From positions 1 through 64,000 of the forward strand of contig CAMYJT010000002.1 of the NCBI GenBank assembly GCA_947258785.1: a stretch of DNA of 64,000 nt. Reading direction: 5' to 3'. A program made the position numbers and the translations under genes. The stretch comes from an uncultured Gammaproteobacteria bacterium. GTDB lineage: Bacteria > Pseudomonadota > Gammaproteobacteria > Arenicellales > JAANXG01. Of this stretch, positions 1 to 9,042 are shown in pieces. Position 1 is the first letter of the stretch. Each line of letters begins with the position of its first letter. Under the pieces are notes generated by a model that searched no databases, was not told the DNA's origin, and worked only from the letters and a program-made list of their open reading frames with translations.

Positions 1-88
1 TCCGATGGCCAAGGTCGACGAACTCATCCCGCGTAACTGGAAACAACACTTCGCCGACCATCCGTTGACTTCGGATATCCAGATCTAA
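1..88 (+). CDS. C-terminal tail of a probable IS66-family transposase (partial)
   Basis: Reading from base 2, 28 codons run to a TAA at 86-88. The tail contains the segment VDELIPRNWK, which resembles the IDELLPWNW-type ending of the IS66 transposase C-terminal region. The rest of the gene lies left of the window, so the assignment rests on about 28 residues. The 7-base-arm palindrome just after the stop (93-107) and the duplicated 13-mer at 157-169 and 176-188 are not recognised IS termini. It lies 135 bases before the tRNA-Arg gene on the opposite strand, suggesting that the insertion occurred near a tRNA cluster. Confidence 0.45.
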   Translation, partial: PMAKVDELIPRNWKQHFADHPLTSDIQI

Positions 89-222
89 AGTCAATTACGT
101 CGTAATTTGGCCGGTTACATCGTTCCACTGGCCATCGATACAGTGAAAAACACGAATCTATGGCACAACTCGCGTTCTATGGCACAACAGCCTTTTCCGA
201 GTGCACCTAAGTCATTGAAAAA

Positions 223-299
223 TGGCGCGCCCGGAGAGATTCGAACTCCCGACCGCCTGGTTCGTAGCCAGGTACTCTATCCAACTGAGCTACGGGCGC
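223..299 (-). tRNA. tRNA-Arg (anticodon ACG)
   Basis: Reading the minus strand, a 7-bp acceptor stem starting GCGCCCG at 299 pairs with CGGGCGC, followed by discriminator G and an encoded CCA at 223-225. The D arm (AGCTCAGTTGGATAGAG), anticodon loop with ACG and T arm GTTCGAATC are all present, 77 bases in total. ACG is normally edited to ICG by TadA, whose gene is also in this window. Its position behind csrA and tRNA-Ser matches the enterobacterial csrA-serV-argV order. Confidence 0.95.
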
Positions 300-441
300 G
301 TGACCGATCACCCAAAACGTGATTATACCTGCGTCCTAAACTTGTGCGGGCCTGTCTGGCACACCGCCGCACTATGTTGACAAGCTGCTGGGGACACTTA
401 TCTGCGTTGCTTGCCACTCGCCTTGGAATGGTTCCTTGAAT

Positions 442-535
442 TGGCGGAGAGAGAGGGATTCGAACCCTCGATGAGGTGATAAGCCCCATACTCCCTTAGC
501 AGGGGAGCGCCTTCAACCAGCTCGGCCATCTCTCC
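442..535 (-). tRNA. tRNA-Ser (anticodon GCU)
   Basis: The acceptor GGAGAGA at 535-529 pairs with TCTCTCC, with discriminator G and encoded CCA at 442-444. The anticodon loop carries GCT and there is a long class II variable arm, giving 94 bases. It reads the AGC/AGU serine codons. It lies 12 bases downstream of csrA, probably in the same transcript or array as tRNA-Arg(ACG). Confidence 0.95.
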
Positions 536-547
536 GTAATGGTAGTG

Positions 548-778
548 CTAGTCCTGACTACCTTCGGCGGCGGCGTTGTCCTCGTTGCTTGAGGCCTCTG
601 CCTCTTTCTGCCGTTGTTCCTGCTTAATCCGTTCGTAGATTTCCTCACGATGCACCGGAACTTCCTTCGGCGCATTGATCCCTATACGCACTTGATTTCC
701 CTTGATGCCGAGGACCGTTACCTGAACATCGTCCCCGATATTCAGAGTCTCTCCTATACGTCGGGTCAAGATTAGCAT
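548..778 (-). CDS. csrA: Carbon storage regulator CsrA (RsmA)
   Basis: This is a 76-residue post-transcriptional regulator that binds GGA motifs in mRNA leaders and blocks or adjusts translation. The N-terminal [12 protein letters not shown], the [15 protein letters not shown] core and the [12 protein letters not shown] segment are diagnostic of the CsrA beta-sheet dimer. Enterobacterial CsrA is about 61 residues. Here an acidic, low-complexity tail of about 18 residues ([19 protein letters not shown]) follows the RNA-binding core. A Shine-Dalgarno AGGAGA lies about 11 bases upstream of the ATG. The gene follows lysC at a distance of 103 bases and precedes tRNA-Ser, the usual gammaproteobacterial arrangement. 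Confidence 0.95.
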   Translation of the reverse strand: MLILTRRIGETLNIGDDVQVTVLGIKGNQVRIGINAPKEVPVHREEIYERIKQEQRQKEAEASSNEDNAAAEGSQD

Positions 779-854
779 CTCTCGTTTTCTCCTGAAGACC
801 TGCTCTTAACAATGACCATCGCCGTGGATACTGCGCATCCACGCTAACCGAGCG

Positions 855-860
855 ATTATA
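855..860 (-). promoter_or_regulatory. Candidate -10 element for csrA
   Basis: A perfect TATAAT on the minus strand lies about 77 bases before the csrA ATG, in the 103-base gap after lysC. No convincing -35 hexamer stands 16-18 bases upstream, so an activator or weak sigma70 use would be needed. Called from sequence only. Confidence 0.35.
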
Positions 861-881
861 CAACAGACTCGGAGCCCCCAC

Positions 882-2132
882 CTAACCAGCCGAGGGCGGA
901 GTATCTCCATGCTTTGTCCCATTTTCGAGGCCGAAGGCCTTATGCAAGGTTCGCACACCGAGCTCCATGTATTTATCGTCTACAACCACTGAGATCTTTA
1001 TCTCCGAGGTCGAGATCATTTGTATATTGATCCCCTCCTCGGCAAGACTGCGGAACATCGTGGTGGCAATTCCGGCATGCGACCGCATTCCGACACCAAC
1101 GATTGAAACTTTCGCAATGTCATCCGCGCCAACAACATCCCGCGCCGATAAGACCTCAGCCGTCTGTTTAAGTATAGACAACGACTGGGGATAGTCATTA
1201 CGGTGAACCGTGAACGTTAAATCCGTCGTGCCGTCGGCGCCGACGTTTTGGACGATCATATCGACGTTGATATGGGCATCGGATATCGGTCCCAAAATGC
1301 GATAGGCTATACCGGGTTCGTCCGGAATTCCCCGGATAGTCAATTTCGCCTCATCCCTGTTGTAAGCGATTCCCGAGATCATCGGTTGCTCCATGAGCGG
1401 CTCCTCGAAGGTAATCAGTGTGCCCGGCCCGCTGCCAAAAGAAGACAGCACCCGCAGCGGGACCCGGTACTTGCCGGCGAACTCGACGGAACGGATCTGT
1501 AACACCTTGGTGCCCAAACTCGCCATCTCCAGCATCTCTTCTACCGTGATGCTGTCCAGCCGCCGCGCTTCCGGCACGATCCGCGGATCGGCGGTATATA
1601 CACCGTCCACGTCGGTATAGATTCGGCATTCGTCCGCTTTCAACGCCGCAGCCATCGCCACCGCGGTGGTGTCCGAACCGCCGCGGCCGAGCGTGGTTAT
1701 GTTTTGTGCTTCGTCTACGCCCTGGAAACCCGCCACCACGACCACTCGTCCCTGACACAAATCGTGGCGCACGCGGGCGTCTTCGATATCCAGGATACGG
1801 GCCCGTCCGTGGACGGCGTCGGTGCGAATGTGGACCTGTCCGCCGGTGTAAGATCTGGCATCGCAGCCCCGGCGGTGCAGCGCCATGGTTAACAGCGCGA
1901 TGGTCACTTGCTCGCCCGTAGCCAACAGCACATCCAGTTCTCGCGCCGGCACCTCCGGGTTCACTTCCGCGGCCAGTTCCGTCAACCGGTTCGTTTCGCC
2001 GCTCATGGCCGAGACCACGACGACCATTTCATGGCCTTCGGCCCGTGCTCCGGCAACCTTGTCGGCCACCGCATTGATACGCTCGACGTCGCCGACCGAC
2101 GTACCACCGTATTTTTCAACTATCAGGGCCAT
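882..2132 (-). CDS. lysC: Aspartate kinase
   Basis: This 416-residue monofunctional aspartokinase phosphorylates L-aspartate, the first step towards lysine, threonine, methionine and diaminopimelate. The kinase domain opens with ALIVEKYGGTSVGDVERI (substrate and nucleotide motif KYGGTS) and contains GRGGSDTTAVA near residue 150. Two ACT-type regulatory modules occupy about residues 265-400 (GIPDEPGIAYRIL and SIVGVGMRSHAGIA), consistent with allosteric inhibition by lysine and/or threonine. Length fits the Pseudomonas-type enzyme without a fused homoserine dehydrogenase. It lies between alaS (92 bases upstream) and csrA, as in pseudomonads. Confidence 0.95.
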   Translation of the reverse strand: MALIVEKYGGTSVGDVERINAVADKVAGARAEGHEMVVVVSAMSGETNRLTELAAEVNPEVPARELDVLLATGEQVTIALLTMALHRRGCDARSYTGGQVHIRTDAVHGRARILDIEDARVRHDLCQGRVVVVAGFQGVDEAQNITTLGRGGSDTTAVAMAAALKADECRIYTDVDGVYTADPRIVPEARRLDSITVEEMLEMASLGTKVLQIRSVEFAGKYRVPLRVLSSFGSGPGTLITFEEPLMEQPMISGIAYNRDEAKLTIRGIPDEPGIAYRILGPISDAHINVDMIVQNVGADGTTDLTFTVHRNDYPQSLSILKQTAEVLSARDVVGADDIAKVSIVGVGMRSHAGIATTMFRSLAEEGINIQMISTSEIKISVVVDDKYMELGVRTLHKAFGLENGTKHGDTPPSAG

Positions 2133-2224
2133 AAACGAGCCGTGTGCACGGTTTGAAGGCAGGCGGACTAAATCGTGTTTCGGGTGCGCGGTAAATATGC
2201 CGGCGGCGGATCAATGGCTTCGCC

Positions 2225-4828
2225 CTATTGCAGCTGTTTCTCTACCCAGGACTGCACCGCCTGCAGAGTCCGATCCAATTCAGCCGCATCCGGCAGTCCG
2301 CCCTCGGCCATGTCCGGCCTTCCACCGCCCCGGCCACCACCCAGCGCGGCAACATGCTGAATCAACTTGCCGGCGTGAATGCGCTTGGACAAACCCTTCG
2401 AGATCCCCGCCGCCAGCCGTGCCTTGCCGTCGTCCGCCTCCGCGCCGATGACAACCACCGCGTTGCCGAGTTGATCGCGTAATCGATCGATGGTTGTCCG
2501 CATCGCCTTGGCATCGGCCCCGTCCAGCCGCGCCGCCAGGACTCGAACGTCTCCCACCTGCTGGACCTGTTCGGTCAGATCACTACCCGCGCCGGAGGCC
2601 AGACGGTTCTGCAAACGAAGTTTCTCCCGTTCCAGCCGGCGGATCCGTTCCAAGGCCTGTTCCACTTTGCCCTCGGCGTCTTCCCGCGATCCCTTGACCA
2701 GCTGTGCGATGCGGTCGAGCGCGGCTAGACGCCCATCGATGTACTGCCAGGCCCCGGCGCCCGTGACCGCCTCAATGCGCCGTACCCCAGCGGCAATGCC
2801 GGTCTCTGTGACGATCTTGAACATTCCGATATCGCCGGTACGGCAGACGTGGGTGCCGCCACAGAGTTCCAGCGAAAACTCGCCCATGCCGACCACTCGC
2901 ACCGTCGCGTCGTACTTTTCTCCAAACAACGCCGCCGCTCCGGCGGCCTTGGCCTCGTCGAGCTCCATGACCCGGGTCTCCACCTTGCGGTTGGCCAGTA
3001 CCTCGTGATTGACCAGGCGTTCGATCTCGCTCAATTGTTCCGTCGCCACCGGCGACGGGTGAGAAAAATCAAACCGCAGCCGTGCCGCCTCCACCAGGGA
3101 ACCTTTTTGCTGGACGTGCCCCCCCAGCACGGCTTTGAGCGCCGCGTGCAGAAGGTGTGTCGCCGAGTGGTTGCGCGCGGTTGCCGCGCGGTGTTCCGGG
3201 TCCACCTCGGCCTGCACCCGGTCATGGACCCGCAAGCGGCCCATGCGCACGCGGCCGAGGTGTCCGACCACGTCGTTGCCGAGTTTCTGGGTGTCGGTGA
3301 TATCAACGACGGCGTCGCCGGAGCGCAGGCGCCCGCCATCGCCGACCTGACCGCCGCTCTCGGCGTAGAATGGCGTGTGATCCAGCACCACGATCACATC
3401 CATGCCGCCGTCGGCCTCGTCGACGGAAGCATCATTGACCACTATGGCCGTAACATTAGCCGTCTCCGCGAGCAAGCTGTAACCGGTAAACTCCGACCCA
3501 CCGTCGAGGTCCAAATTGACCGTCGCAGCAGCGGCGAATTGACTGGCCGCGCGCCCCCGCGTCCGCTGTTCGTTCATGTGGGCCTCGAAGCCATCGACAT
3601 CCACCGTCAACCCCCGTTCACGGGCCACATCGGCGGTCAGATCCATGGGAAAGCCATAAGTGTCGTACAAGCGGAACGCGATATCTCCGGGGATGACCGT
3701 CCCGCTCATTTTCGCGACCTCTTGTTCGAAAATGCGCATCCCCTGCTCCAGGGTTTCCGCAAAACGCTCTTCTTCGGCCTTCAGCGTTGCTTCAACGCGT
3801 TCCTCGGCGTCGGCGAGCTCGGGAAAAGCCGCGCCCATATCCTTTACCAGAGGTTTGACCAAGCGGCAGAAAAACGGGGTCTCGGCACCCAATCGATACC
3901 CGTGCCGGATGGCCCGGCGGATAATACGACGCAACACATAGCCGCGTCCTTCGTTGGCCGGCAGGACACCGTCGGTAATCAGGAATGCGGCAGAGCGGAT
4001 ATGGTCGGCCAACACCCGCAGCGACTTATCGTCGATATTCGATGCTCCGGTCACGGTCTGGGCAGCGTTGACCAGGCGTACGAACAAATCGATGTCGTAG
4101 TTGCTGTGCACCCCCTGCAATACCGTCGCCAGACGCTCCAAGCCCATCCCGGTGTCCACCGACGGCTTGGGCAGAGGGGTCATCTTGCCGTCGGCGTCGC
4201 GGTCGTACTGCATGAACACGAGATTCCAGATCTCGACATAGCGGTCGCCGTCCTCGTCGGGAGAACCGGGCGGCCCCCCTGCGATCCCTGGGCCGTGGTC
4301 ATAGAAGATCTCGCTGCAGGGACCGCAGGGTCCGGTGTCGCCCATCGCCCAGAAATTCGCGTGAGCGCCGATGCGGGCAAAGCGTGCTTCGGGGACGCCG
4401 ATCTCCCGCAGCCAGATCTCCGCGGCTTCGTCGTCGTCCTCGAATACCGTCGCCCACAGACGATCGGCGGGCAAGCCCAGTTTATCCGTCAGAAACTCCC
4501 AGGCATAGAAGATGGCCTCACGCTTGAAGTAATCGCCAAAACTGAAATTACCAAGCATTTCGAAAAATGTGTGGTGGCGGGCCGTGTAACCGACGTTTTC
4601 CAGGTCATTGTGCTTGCCGCCGGCGCGTACACACCGCTGGGACGAGGTGGCGCGGAGATAAGGACGCTTCTCATTACCCAGGAAGACGTCCTTGAACTGC
4701 ACCATGCCGGCATTCGTAAACAGCAAAGTTGGATCGTTGTGCGGCACCAGCGAACTGCTCGGAACCAGGGTGTGATCCTTGCCAACGAAATAATTCAGAA
4801 AACAGTTTCTCAGTTCGGCGGTTTTCAT
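2225..4828 (-). CDS. alaS: Alanyl-tRNA synthetase
   Basis: This 867-residue class II synthetase charges tRNA-Ala. The start is set at the ATG giving [14 protein letters not shown], typical for AlaS, because an upstream in-frame extension of 50 codons would run back through recX. Motif 2 and 3 regions of the catalytic core fill the first 450 residues. The editing domain carries [11 protein letters not shown] and the zinc motif [14 protein letters not shown]. The C-Ala domain ends with a [15 protein letters not shown] segment. The recX stop and alaS start overlap as ATGA, which suggests translational coupling. Confidence 0.97.
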   Translation of the reverse strand: MKTAELRNCFLNYFVGKDHTLVPSSSLVPHNDPTLLFTNAGMVQFKDVFLGNEKRPYLRATSSQRCVRAGGKHNDLENVGYTARHHTFFEMLGNFSFGDYFKREAIFYAWEFLTDKLGLPADRLWATVFEDDDEAAEIWLREIGVPEARFARIGAHANFWAMGDTGPCGPCSEIFYDHGPGIAGGPPGSPDEDGDRYVEIWNLVFMQYDRDADGKMTPLPKPSVDTGMGLERLATVLQGVHSNYDIDLFVRLVNAAQTVTGASNIDDKSLRVLADHIRSAAFLITDGVLPANEGRGYVLRRIIRRAIRHGYRLGAETPFFCRLVKPLVKDMGAAFPELADAEERVEATLKAEEERFAETLEQGMRIFEQEVAKMSGTVIPGDIAFRLYDTYGFPMDLTADVARERGLTVDVDGFEAHMNEQRTRGRAASQFAAAATVNLDLDGGSEFTGYSLLAETANVTAIVVNDASVDEADGGMDVIVVLDHTPFYAESGGQVGDGGRLRSGDAVVDITDTQKLGNDVVGHLGRVRMGRLRVHDRVQAEVDPEHRAATARNHSATHLLHAALKAVLGGHVQQKGSLVEAARLRFDFSHPSPVATEQLSEIERLVNHEVLANRKVETRVMELDEAKAAGAAALFGEKYDATVRVVGMGEFSLELCGGTHVCRTGDIGMFKIVTETGIAAGVRRIEAVTGAGAWQYIDGRLAALDRIAQLVKGSREDAEGKVEQALERIRRLEREKLRLQNRLASGAGSDLTEQVQQVGDVRVLAARLDGADAKAMRTTIDRLRDQLGNAVVVIGAEADDGKARLAAGISKGLSKRIHAGKLIQHVAALGGGRGGGRPDMAEGGLPDAAELDRTLQAVQSWVEKQLQ

Positions 4829-5262
4829 TGCTGTACGGTTGGAAAGACCTGGTGAATCTGCTCGGCGCTGAAACCGCGGCGCTGCAGAAACTTCGCCTGC
4901 TGCGACCACTCCCGGTAGCTGCCGGGGCGCTGGGCGCCGAACTTCTTCTCGCGCACCTCGCGCAGCCGCACCAACCACTGTTGGCCGCGGACATCGAGGC
5001 AGTCGTCAATCGCCGCGTCGTGGACGCCACGCTGACGCAGCTCCTGGCGGATCCGATACGGGCCGTAGCCCCGCTGCATGCGGCTGTGGACCAGGGCCTC
5101 GGCAAAACGCTGATCGGAGACCAGATCCTGCCGCTTGAGTTCGGCCACGGCCGCTTCGGCGGTGGCCTGTGCAACGCCTTTGCTCACCAGACGGTCGGCC
5201 AGCTCGCGCTCCCCATACTCCCGCCGCGACAGCATTCGCAGCGCGCGGGCCGTCACATCCAT
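4825..5262 (-). CDS. recX: Regulatory protein RecX
   Basis: This RecX-family modulator limits RecA filament extension. The three-helix repeats are visible as [20 protein letters not shown], then [19 protein letters not shown], then [15 protein letters not shown]. The chosen ATG (MDVTARAL) gives 145 residues and sits 28 bases after the recA stop. The frame is open back to 5340, and an upstream GTG would give a length nearer the enterobacterial 166, so the start is uncertain. It directly follows recA and overlaps alaS by 4 bases. Confidence 0.9.
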   Translation of the reverse strand: MDVTARALRMLSRREYGERELADRLVSKGVAQATAEAAVAELKRQDLVSDQRFAEALVHSRMQRGYGPYRIRQELRQRGVHDAAIDDCLDVRGQQWLVRLREVREKKFGAQRPGSYREWSQQAKFLQRRGFSAEQIHQVFPTVQQ

Positions 5263-5290
5263 CGTCGGTTGTTGCACAGGGACGTGGTCG

Positions 5291-6331
5291 CTACGCTTCA
5301 ACTTGCTTCGGCTCAATGGCGGCGTTCGCGCGGTCGGCAACGTCGAGCCCTTTCGCGGTCCGAATGGCGGTCTCTATTTCGTCACTGACCTCCGGGTTCT
5401 GTTTCAAGAAATTGCGCACGTTGTCGCGCCCCTGCCCGATGCGGTCGCTTTGGTAGCTGTACCAGGCCCCAGATTTCTCGACGACACCGGCGTCCACCCC
5501 GAGGTCGATCAATTCCCCCTCGCGGGAAATCCCCTCGTTGTAGAGAATGTCGAACTCGCACTGTTTGAAAGGTGGAGCGACTTTGTTCTTGACCACCTTA
5601 ACGCGGGTTTGGTTGCCGAGTATTTCGTCGCCTTTCTTGATCGCTCCGATGCGGCGGATATCCAGACGGGCCGAAGAATAGAATTTGAGCGCATTGCCGC
5701 CGGTGGTGGTCTCCGGGTTTCCAAACATCACCCCGATCTTCATACGAATCTGGTTGATGAAAATCACCAGCGTGTTGGAGCGCTTGATATTGGCGGTGAG
5801 TTTACGCAGTGCTTGCGACATCAAACGGGCCTGCAAGCCCATGTGTGAGTCGCCCATCTCGCCTTCGATCTCCGCCTTGGGAGTCAGCGCCGCTACGGAG
5901 TCGATGACCACCACATCGACCGCGGCCGAACGCACCAACATGTCGACGATTTCCAGGGCCTGCTCACCGGTGTCCGGTTGGGACACCAACAAGTTCTCCA
6001 CATCGACCCCCACCCGGCCGGCGTAGCCGGGATCCAGCGCGTGCTCGGCATCGATAAAGGCCGCGGTGCCCCCGAGTTTCTGGGCCTGTGCGATGACCGA
6101 GAGGGTCAGCGTTGTCTTACCCGACGATTCCGGGCCGTAAATCTCCACCACCCGCCCCCGCGGCAAACCGCCGACACCGAGGGCGACATCAAGCCCCAGG
6201 GAGCCCGTCGGCACGGCCTGGATATCCGTTTCCACTTCGGCGTCACCCAGGCGCATGACCGAGCCCTTGCCAAACTGTCGCTCGATCTGGCCGAGTGCCG
6301 CCTGCAGCGCTTTGCGTCTATTTTCGTCCAT
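5291..6331 (-). CDS. recA: Recombinase RecA
   Basis: This 346-residue ATP-dependent strand-exchange protein also stimulates LexA self-cleavage. Walker A GPESSGKT lies at residues 66-73, at the same place as in E. coli. Other core motifs are [22 protein letters not shown] and the DNA-binding loop segment [20 protein letters not shown], with a short C-terminal tail. It lies between thpR/pncC and recX-alaS. No CTG-N10-CAG LexA operator was found in the 257 bases upstream (see findings), although recA is usually SOS-controlled in this class. Confidence 0.98.
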   Translation of the reverse strand: MDENRRKALQAALGQIERQFGKGSVMRLGDAEVETDIQAVPTGSLGLDVALGVGGLPRGRVVEIYGPESSGKTTLTLSVIAQAQKLGGTAAFIDAEHALDPGYAGRVGVDVENLLVSQPDTGEQALEIVDMLVRSAAVDVVVIDSVAALTPKAEIEGEMGDSHMGLQARLMSQALRKLTANIKRSNTLVIFINQIRMKIGVMFGNPETTTGGNALKFYSSARLDIRRIGAIKKGDEILGNQTRVKVVKNKVAPPFKQCEFDILYNEGISREGELIDLGVDAGVVEKSGAWYSYQSDRIGQGRDNVRNFLKQNPEVSDEIETAIRTAKGLDVADRANAAIEPKQVEA

Positions 6332-6406
6332 TTCCGTCTCCGTGTGAGGTCTGTTCAGTCAATCTACCAACACCGGATTATTCCATAAGCCCCGCACAGC
6401 GCCTAG

Positions 6407-6471
6407 AAGCCTGTCCGAGTATTCTGCCCATCGCGAGAAAGGGCGAGCACCGAATACTTGGACAAGTTCTT
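6407..6471. repeat. Palindromic intergenic repeat, related to a copy at 34350-34385
   Basis: The arms CCTGTCCGAGTATTC (6410-6424) and GAATACTTGGACAAG (6452-6466) are inverted repeats matching at 13 of 15 positions. They enclose a shorter GCCC/GGGC hairpin. The right arm read in reverse (TGTCCAAGTATTCGGTGCTC) matches TGTCCGAGTATCCGGTGCTC near 34354. This is a REP- or MITE-like dispersed element in the recA-thpR gap. Nothing else is recognised in 6332-6588. Confidence 0.55.
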
Positions 6472-6588
6472 AGGTGTCTGTCGGCCCCCGCGCCGGCGAG
6501 GCGTGCGGCGCTCGGCAGTTTCCGTAGAGACTCGCGCGACGGCGGTATCTGACGCCTTGGGCGGACGCTGCCTGCTGAAAAATGTGGA

Positions 6589-7140
6589 CTAGCCCGCCCA
6601 GCGCCCTACGACCCGGTAGACAGAACCGCGCGTCCCGAGCGTGGAACGGACGAGCGTCACCTCCGACACCGGCCAATGGATGTTTGGGGACTGCACCCGG
6701 ACCCGCCGCGGCGCACGGCGCAACAAGGTTACATGGGGTTTGAACTCCCGCGTGTCGGGCTTGAAGCCGAGCCGCGCCAGACACCGTTTCAGCTCGCTGA
6801 CCAGGGCCGCGAGCGACGGATCCACGACACTGCTGCCGACCCAGACCAGGCCGGTTTTCGGCCAATAACCGACCCGGTCCAAGCGAAGTTCCGCGCACAG
6901 GCTCGGTAAGGCGTCCAGGCATCCGGTGACCGCGGTGATCTGCGGTGGAATCAGATCACCGAGAAACGCCAGCGTGAGATGAAGATTGTCGCGGGGCACC
7001 GGCCGTCCACCGACCTGATCCGCACACCGCTCGAGCAACTCCGCCAGGCGCCCACGGACCTCGTCGTCCGGCCACAGGGCAACGAACATCCGCTGCGCCG
7101 CGGGGGCTTCGCCGGTCACCGTCGAGCCAACCGGACACAT
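6589..7140 (-). CDS. thpR: RNA 2',3'-cyclic phosphodiesterase (2'-5' RNA ligase family)
   Basis: This 2H-phosphoesterase acts on 2',3'-cyclic phosphate ends and 2'-5' RNA links; its physiological substrate is unclear. The two HxTx signature motifs are visible as HLTL (in NLHLTLAFLGD) and HVTL (in FKPHVTLLRRA). The length of 183 residues is about family size. The ATG used overlaps the pncC end by 25 bases; a downstream ATG (MFVALWPDDEV, start 7089) would remove the overlap and matches the usual family N terminus equally well. Confidence 0.88.
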   Translation of the reverse strand: MCPVGSTVTGEAPAAQRMFVALWPDDEVRGRLAELLERCADQVGGRPVPRDNLHLTLAFLGDLIPPQITAVTGCLDALPSLCAELRLDRVGYWPKTGLVWVGSSVVDPSLAALVSELKRCLARLGFKPDTREFKPHVTLLRRAPRRVRVQSPNIHWPVSEVTLVRSTLGTRGSVYRVVGRWAG

Positions 7141-7613
7141 AACTCGTCGATGGCGTAGTTGACAGCGGCCCAGCGGATCTCGCTGCGGTCACCGTCAAAC
7201 CGCCGGGTGCAGGTCTCCACGGCGCCGCCCGCCAGGGCCCAGCCGAAGCAGACCGTGCCGACCGGCTTGTCCACACTCCCACCGTCCGGACCGGCAATCC
7301 CGGTGACCGCAATCGAGACATCCGCCCCACTGTGCGACAAGGCGCCCTTCGCCATTGCGCGTGCGGTGGCCTCGCTCACTGCCCCATGGCTGTTCAAGAC
7401 CGGGCGCGGTACGCCCAGCGCCTCGGTCTTGGCGGTGTTGCTGTACACCACAAACCCGCGCTCGAACCAGTCGGAACTGCCGGGGATTGAGGTGAGCACC
7501 TGAGCGATCCAACCGCCGGTGCAGGACTCCGCAGTTGCGCACACCAGCCGCCTCGGCCTCAGCACTGCCTCGAGCCGCCGGGCGAGCCGTATGGTCTGCT
7601 TCTCTCGATCCAC
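7116..7613 (-). CDS. pncC: Nicotinamide-nucleotide amidohydrolase (CinA C-terminal domain)
   Basis: This enzyme deamidates nicotinamide mononucleotide to nicotinate mononucleotide in pyridine nucleotide recycling. Diagnostic motifs are TAESCTGGWIA (catalytic serine loop), GAVSEATARAMA, VTGIAGPDGG and KPVGTVCFGW. At 165 residues with a GTG start it is the stand-alone PncC form, without the N-terminal CinA domain. Position upstream of recA is conserved in gammaproteobacteria. The overlap with thpR suggests cotranscription. Confidence 0.93.
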   Translation of the reverse strand: MDREKQTIRLARRLEAVLRPRRLVCATAESCTGGWIAQVLTSIPGSSDWFERGFVVYSNTAKTEALGVPRPVLNSHGAVSEATARAMAKGALSHSGADVSIAVTGIAGPDGGSVDKPVGTVCFGWALAGGAVETCTRRFDGDRSEIRWAAVNYAIDELCVRLARR

Positions 7614-7944
7614 CCCTTACCTCTTAGTTGCTTTACCGCCGCATCGTTAAGGCCTACGGACTATATCACCTCAGCGCACGGGTGGATCCCAGGGTCTGGG
7701 CCGGAAGCTCCGCGGCCCTTGAAGGCCGCCCAGACCGGCTGGCCGACGATGGCCGAGGCGGATGACTTATCCGCTGAATCGGATACACTTAACGTTCGCG
7801 TCCTGAACCCCTCCCGCCGGTTGGACCCGCGGGGACGCGGAGCGGCGCTCCGGTTGCAAACGCCCCAGCGTCGCGCGGCACGCTGTCAGGCCGCCGCAAT
7901 CGGGCGCAACGGCACGGACGTCGGCAACGACTTTGGCGGCGAAC
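7614..7944. other. Intergenic region between divergent pncC and the thioredoxin gene
   Basis: This 331-base GC-rich spacer separates pncC (minus) from the tandem thioredoxin gene (plus). Short open frames across it are not supported by coding signals or recognisable protein sequence. Promoters for both directions should lie here, but no strong sigma70 pair stands out. Confidence 0.5.
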
Positions 7945-8997
7945 ATGACCCATGACCCAATCATAAAGTACGCGGTTTCGGCCATCGGCCTGCTGTTTTC
8001 CCTATGGGCAGTCGCGGTGCCGGCCGACGAACTCGACGCACTGGTGTTTGACGACAACCCCAAACTGCGCGATATCCGGCATCCGCCCTGGTTCAAGACC
8101 AGCTTTCTCGATTTGAAAGATGACTTGGAGGAAGCCGTCACGGCCGGGAAACGGGGCATCATGATCTACTTTGGTCAGGAGAACTGCGCCTACTGCGAGG
8201 CGCTGATCGAGGTCAATTTCGGGCAACCGGACATTGCCGAGTACACCCAGCGCAACTTCGACGTCATCGAAATCGACATCTGGGGCAGCCGGGAGATCAC
8301 GGATCTCAACGGCGACACCTACAGCGAACACGCGTACTCGGTAAAGCGCAAGACCACCTTCACGCCGACTATCCTGTTCGTGGATGGCAAACAGCAACTG
8401 GCGATGCGCCTGCGCGGCTATCACCCTCCGTATCGTTTCCGGGCGGCGCTGGAGTTCGTGGCCGGCGGTCACTATGAAAACGAGACATTCCGGGCGTATC
8501 TGGAGCGGGCCGATCCGCCACCCAAGTTCGAGATCGGCGACCTCAACAATCAGGACTTCTTCCTGCCGCCCCCCCACATGCTGGACCGATCGCGGATACG
8601 CGCCCAGCGGCCACTGCTGGTGTTCTTCGAGCAACGTGACTGCCATGCCTGCGACATTTTGCACACCGACCCGGTAGCCGATCCGAAGGTGCAGTCGCTG
8701 TTGCGCCGATTCGATGTGGCGCAGGTCGACATGTGGTCCGAAGATCCGATCATCACCCCGGACGGCTCACGGATCCCCATCGTCGAGTGGAGCCGTAAGC
8801 TGGGCTTGTTTTACGCCCCGACGCTGATGTTCTTCGACGAAACCGGCCGCGAGGTGTTTCGTGTCGCCTCCGTGATTCACGTGTATCGGCTGGGCCGGGT
8901 GCTGGAATACGTTGCCGAGCGGGGCTACGAGACCGGGTTGACCTACCTTCAGTGGCACGGCCGACGGCGCTTCCAGCAGACCAGCCGGCTCGATTGA
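7945..8997 (+). CDS. Periplasmic protein with two thioredoxin-fold domains
   Basis: The 350-residue protein has an N-terminal signal sequence (hydrophobic VSAIGLLFSLWAVAV, residues 11-25) and two thioredoxin-like domains. The first carries CAYC (81-84) with the cis-proline segment FTPTILF. The second carries CHAC (232-235) with APTLMFF. Each is followed by GR/GY and a helix typical of SoxW/DsbD-gamma-like folds. It probably reduces or isomerises disulfides of exported proteins, possibly c-type cytochromes or sulfur-oxidation proteins; the partner is inferred, not shown. The ATG at 7945 is preferred over an in-frame TTG at 7933. It stands alone, facing away from pncC. Confidence 0.75.
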   Translation: MTHDPIIKYAVSAIGLLFSLWAVAVPADELDALVFDDNPKLRDIRHPPWFKTSFLDLKDDLEEAVTAGKRGIMIYFGQENCAYCEALIEVNFGQPDIAEYTQRNFDVIEIDIWGSREITDLNGDTYSEHAYSVKRKTTFTPTILFVDGKQQLAMRLRGYHPPYRFRAALEFVAGGHYENETFRAYLERADPPPKFEIGDLNNQDFFLPPPHMLDRSRIRAQRPLLVFFEQRDCHACDILHTDPVADPKVQSLLRRFDVAQVDMWSEDPIITPDGSRIPIVEWSRKLGLFYAPTLMFFDETGREVFRVASVIHVYRLGRVLEYVAERGYETGLTYLQWHGRRRFQQTSRLD

Positions 8998-9042
8998 CGC
9001 GCCTGCTGTAACCAGGCGGCCAATTGCCCCGACTGCGGACGG

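Noticed and set aside
93..107. AATTACG-T-CGTAATT palindrome after the transposase stop
   Set aside because: Too short to call an IS end or terminator; no T-run follows and no second copy was seen.
2849..4855. 668-codon plus-strand open frame opposite alaS
   Set aside because: It is the antisense of a perfectly recognisable AlaS. Its translation has no known motif, and long antisense frames are expected in GC-rich coding DNA.
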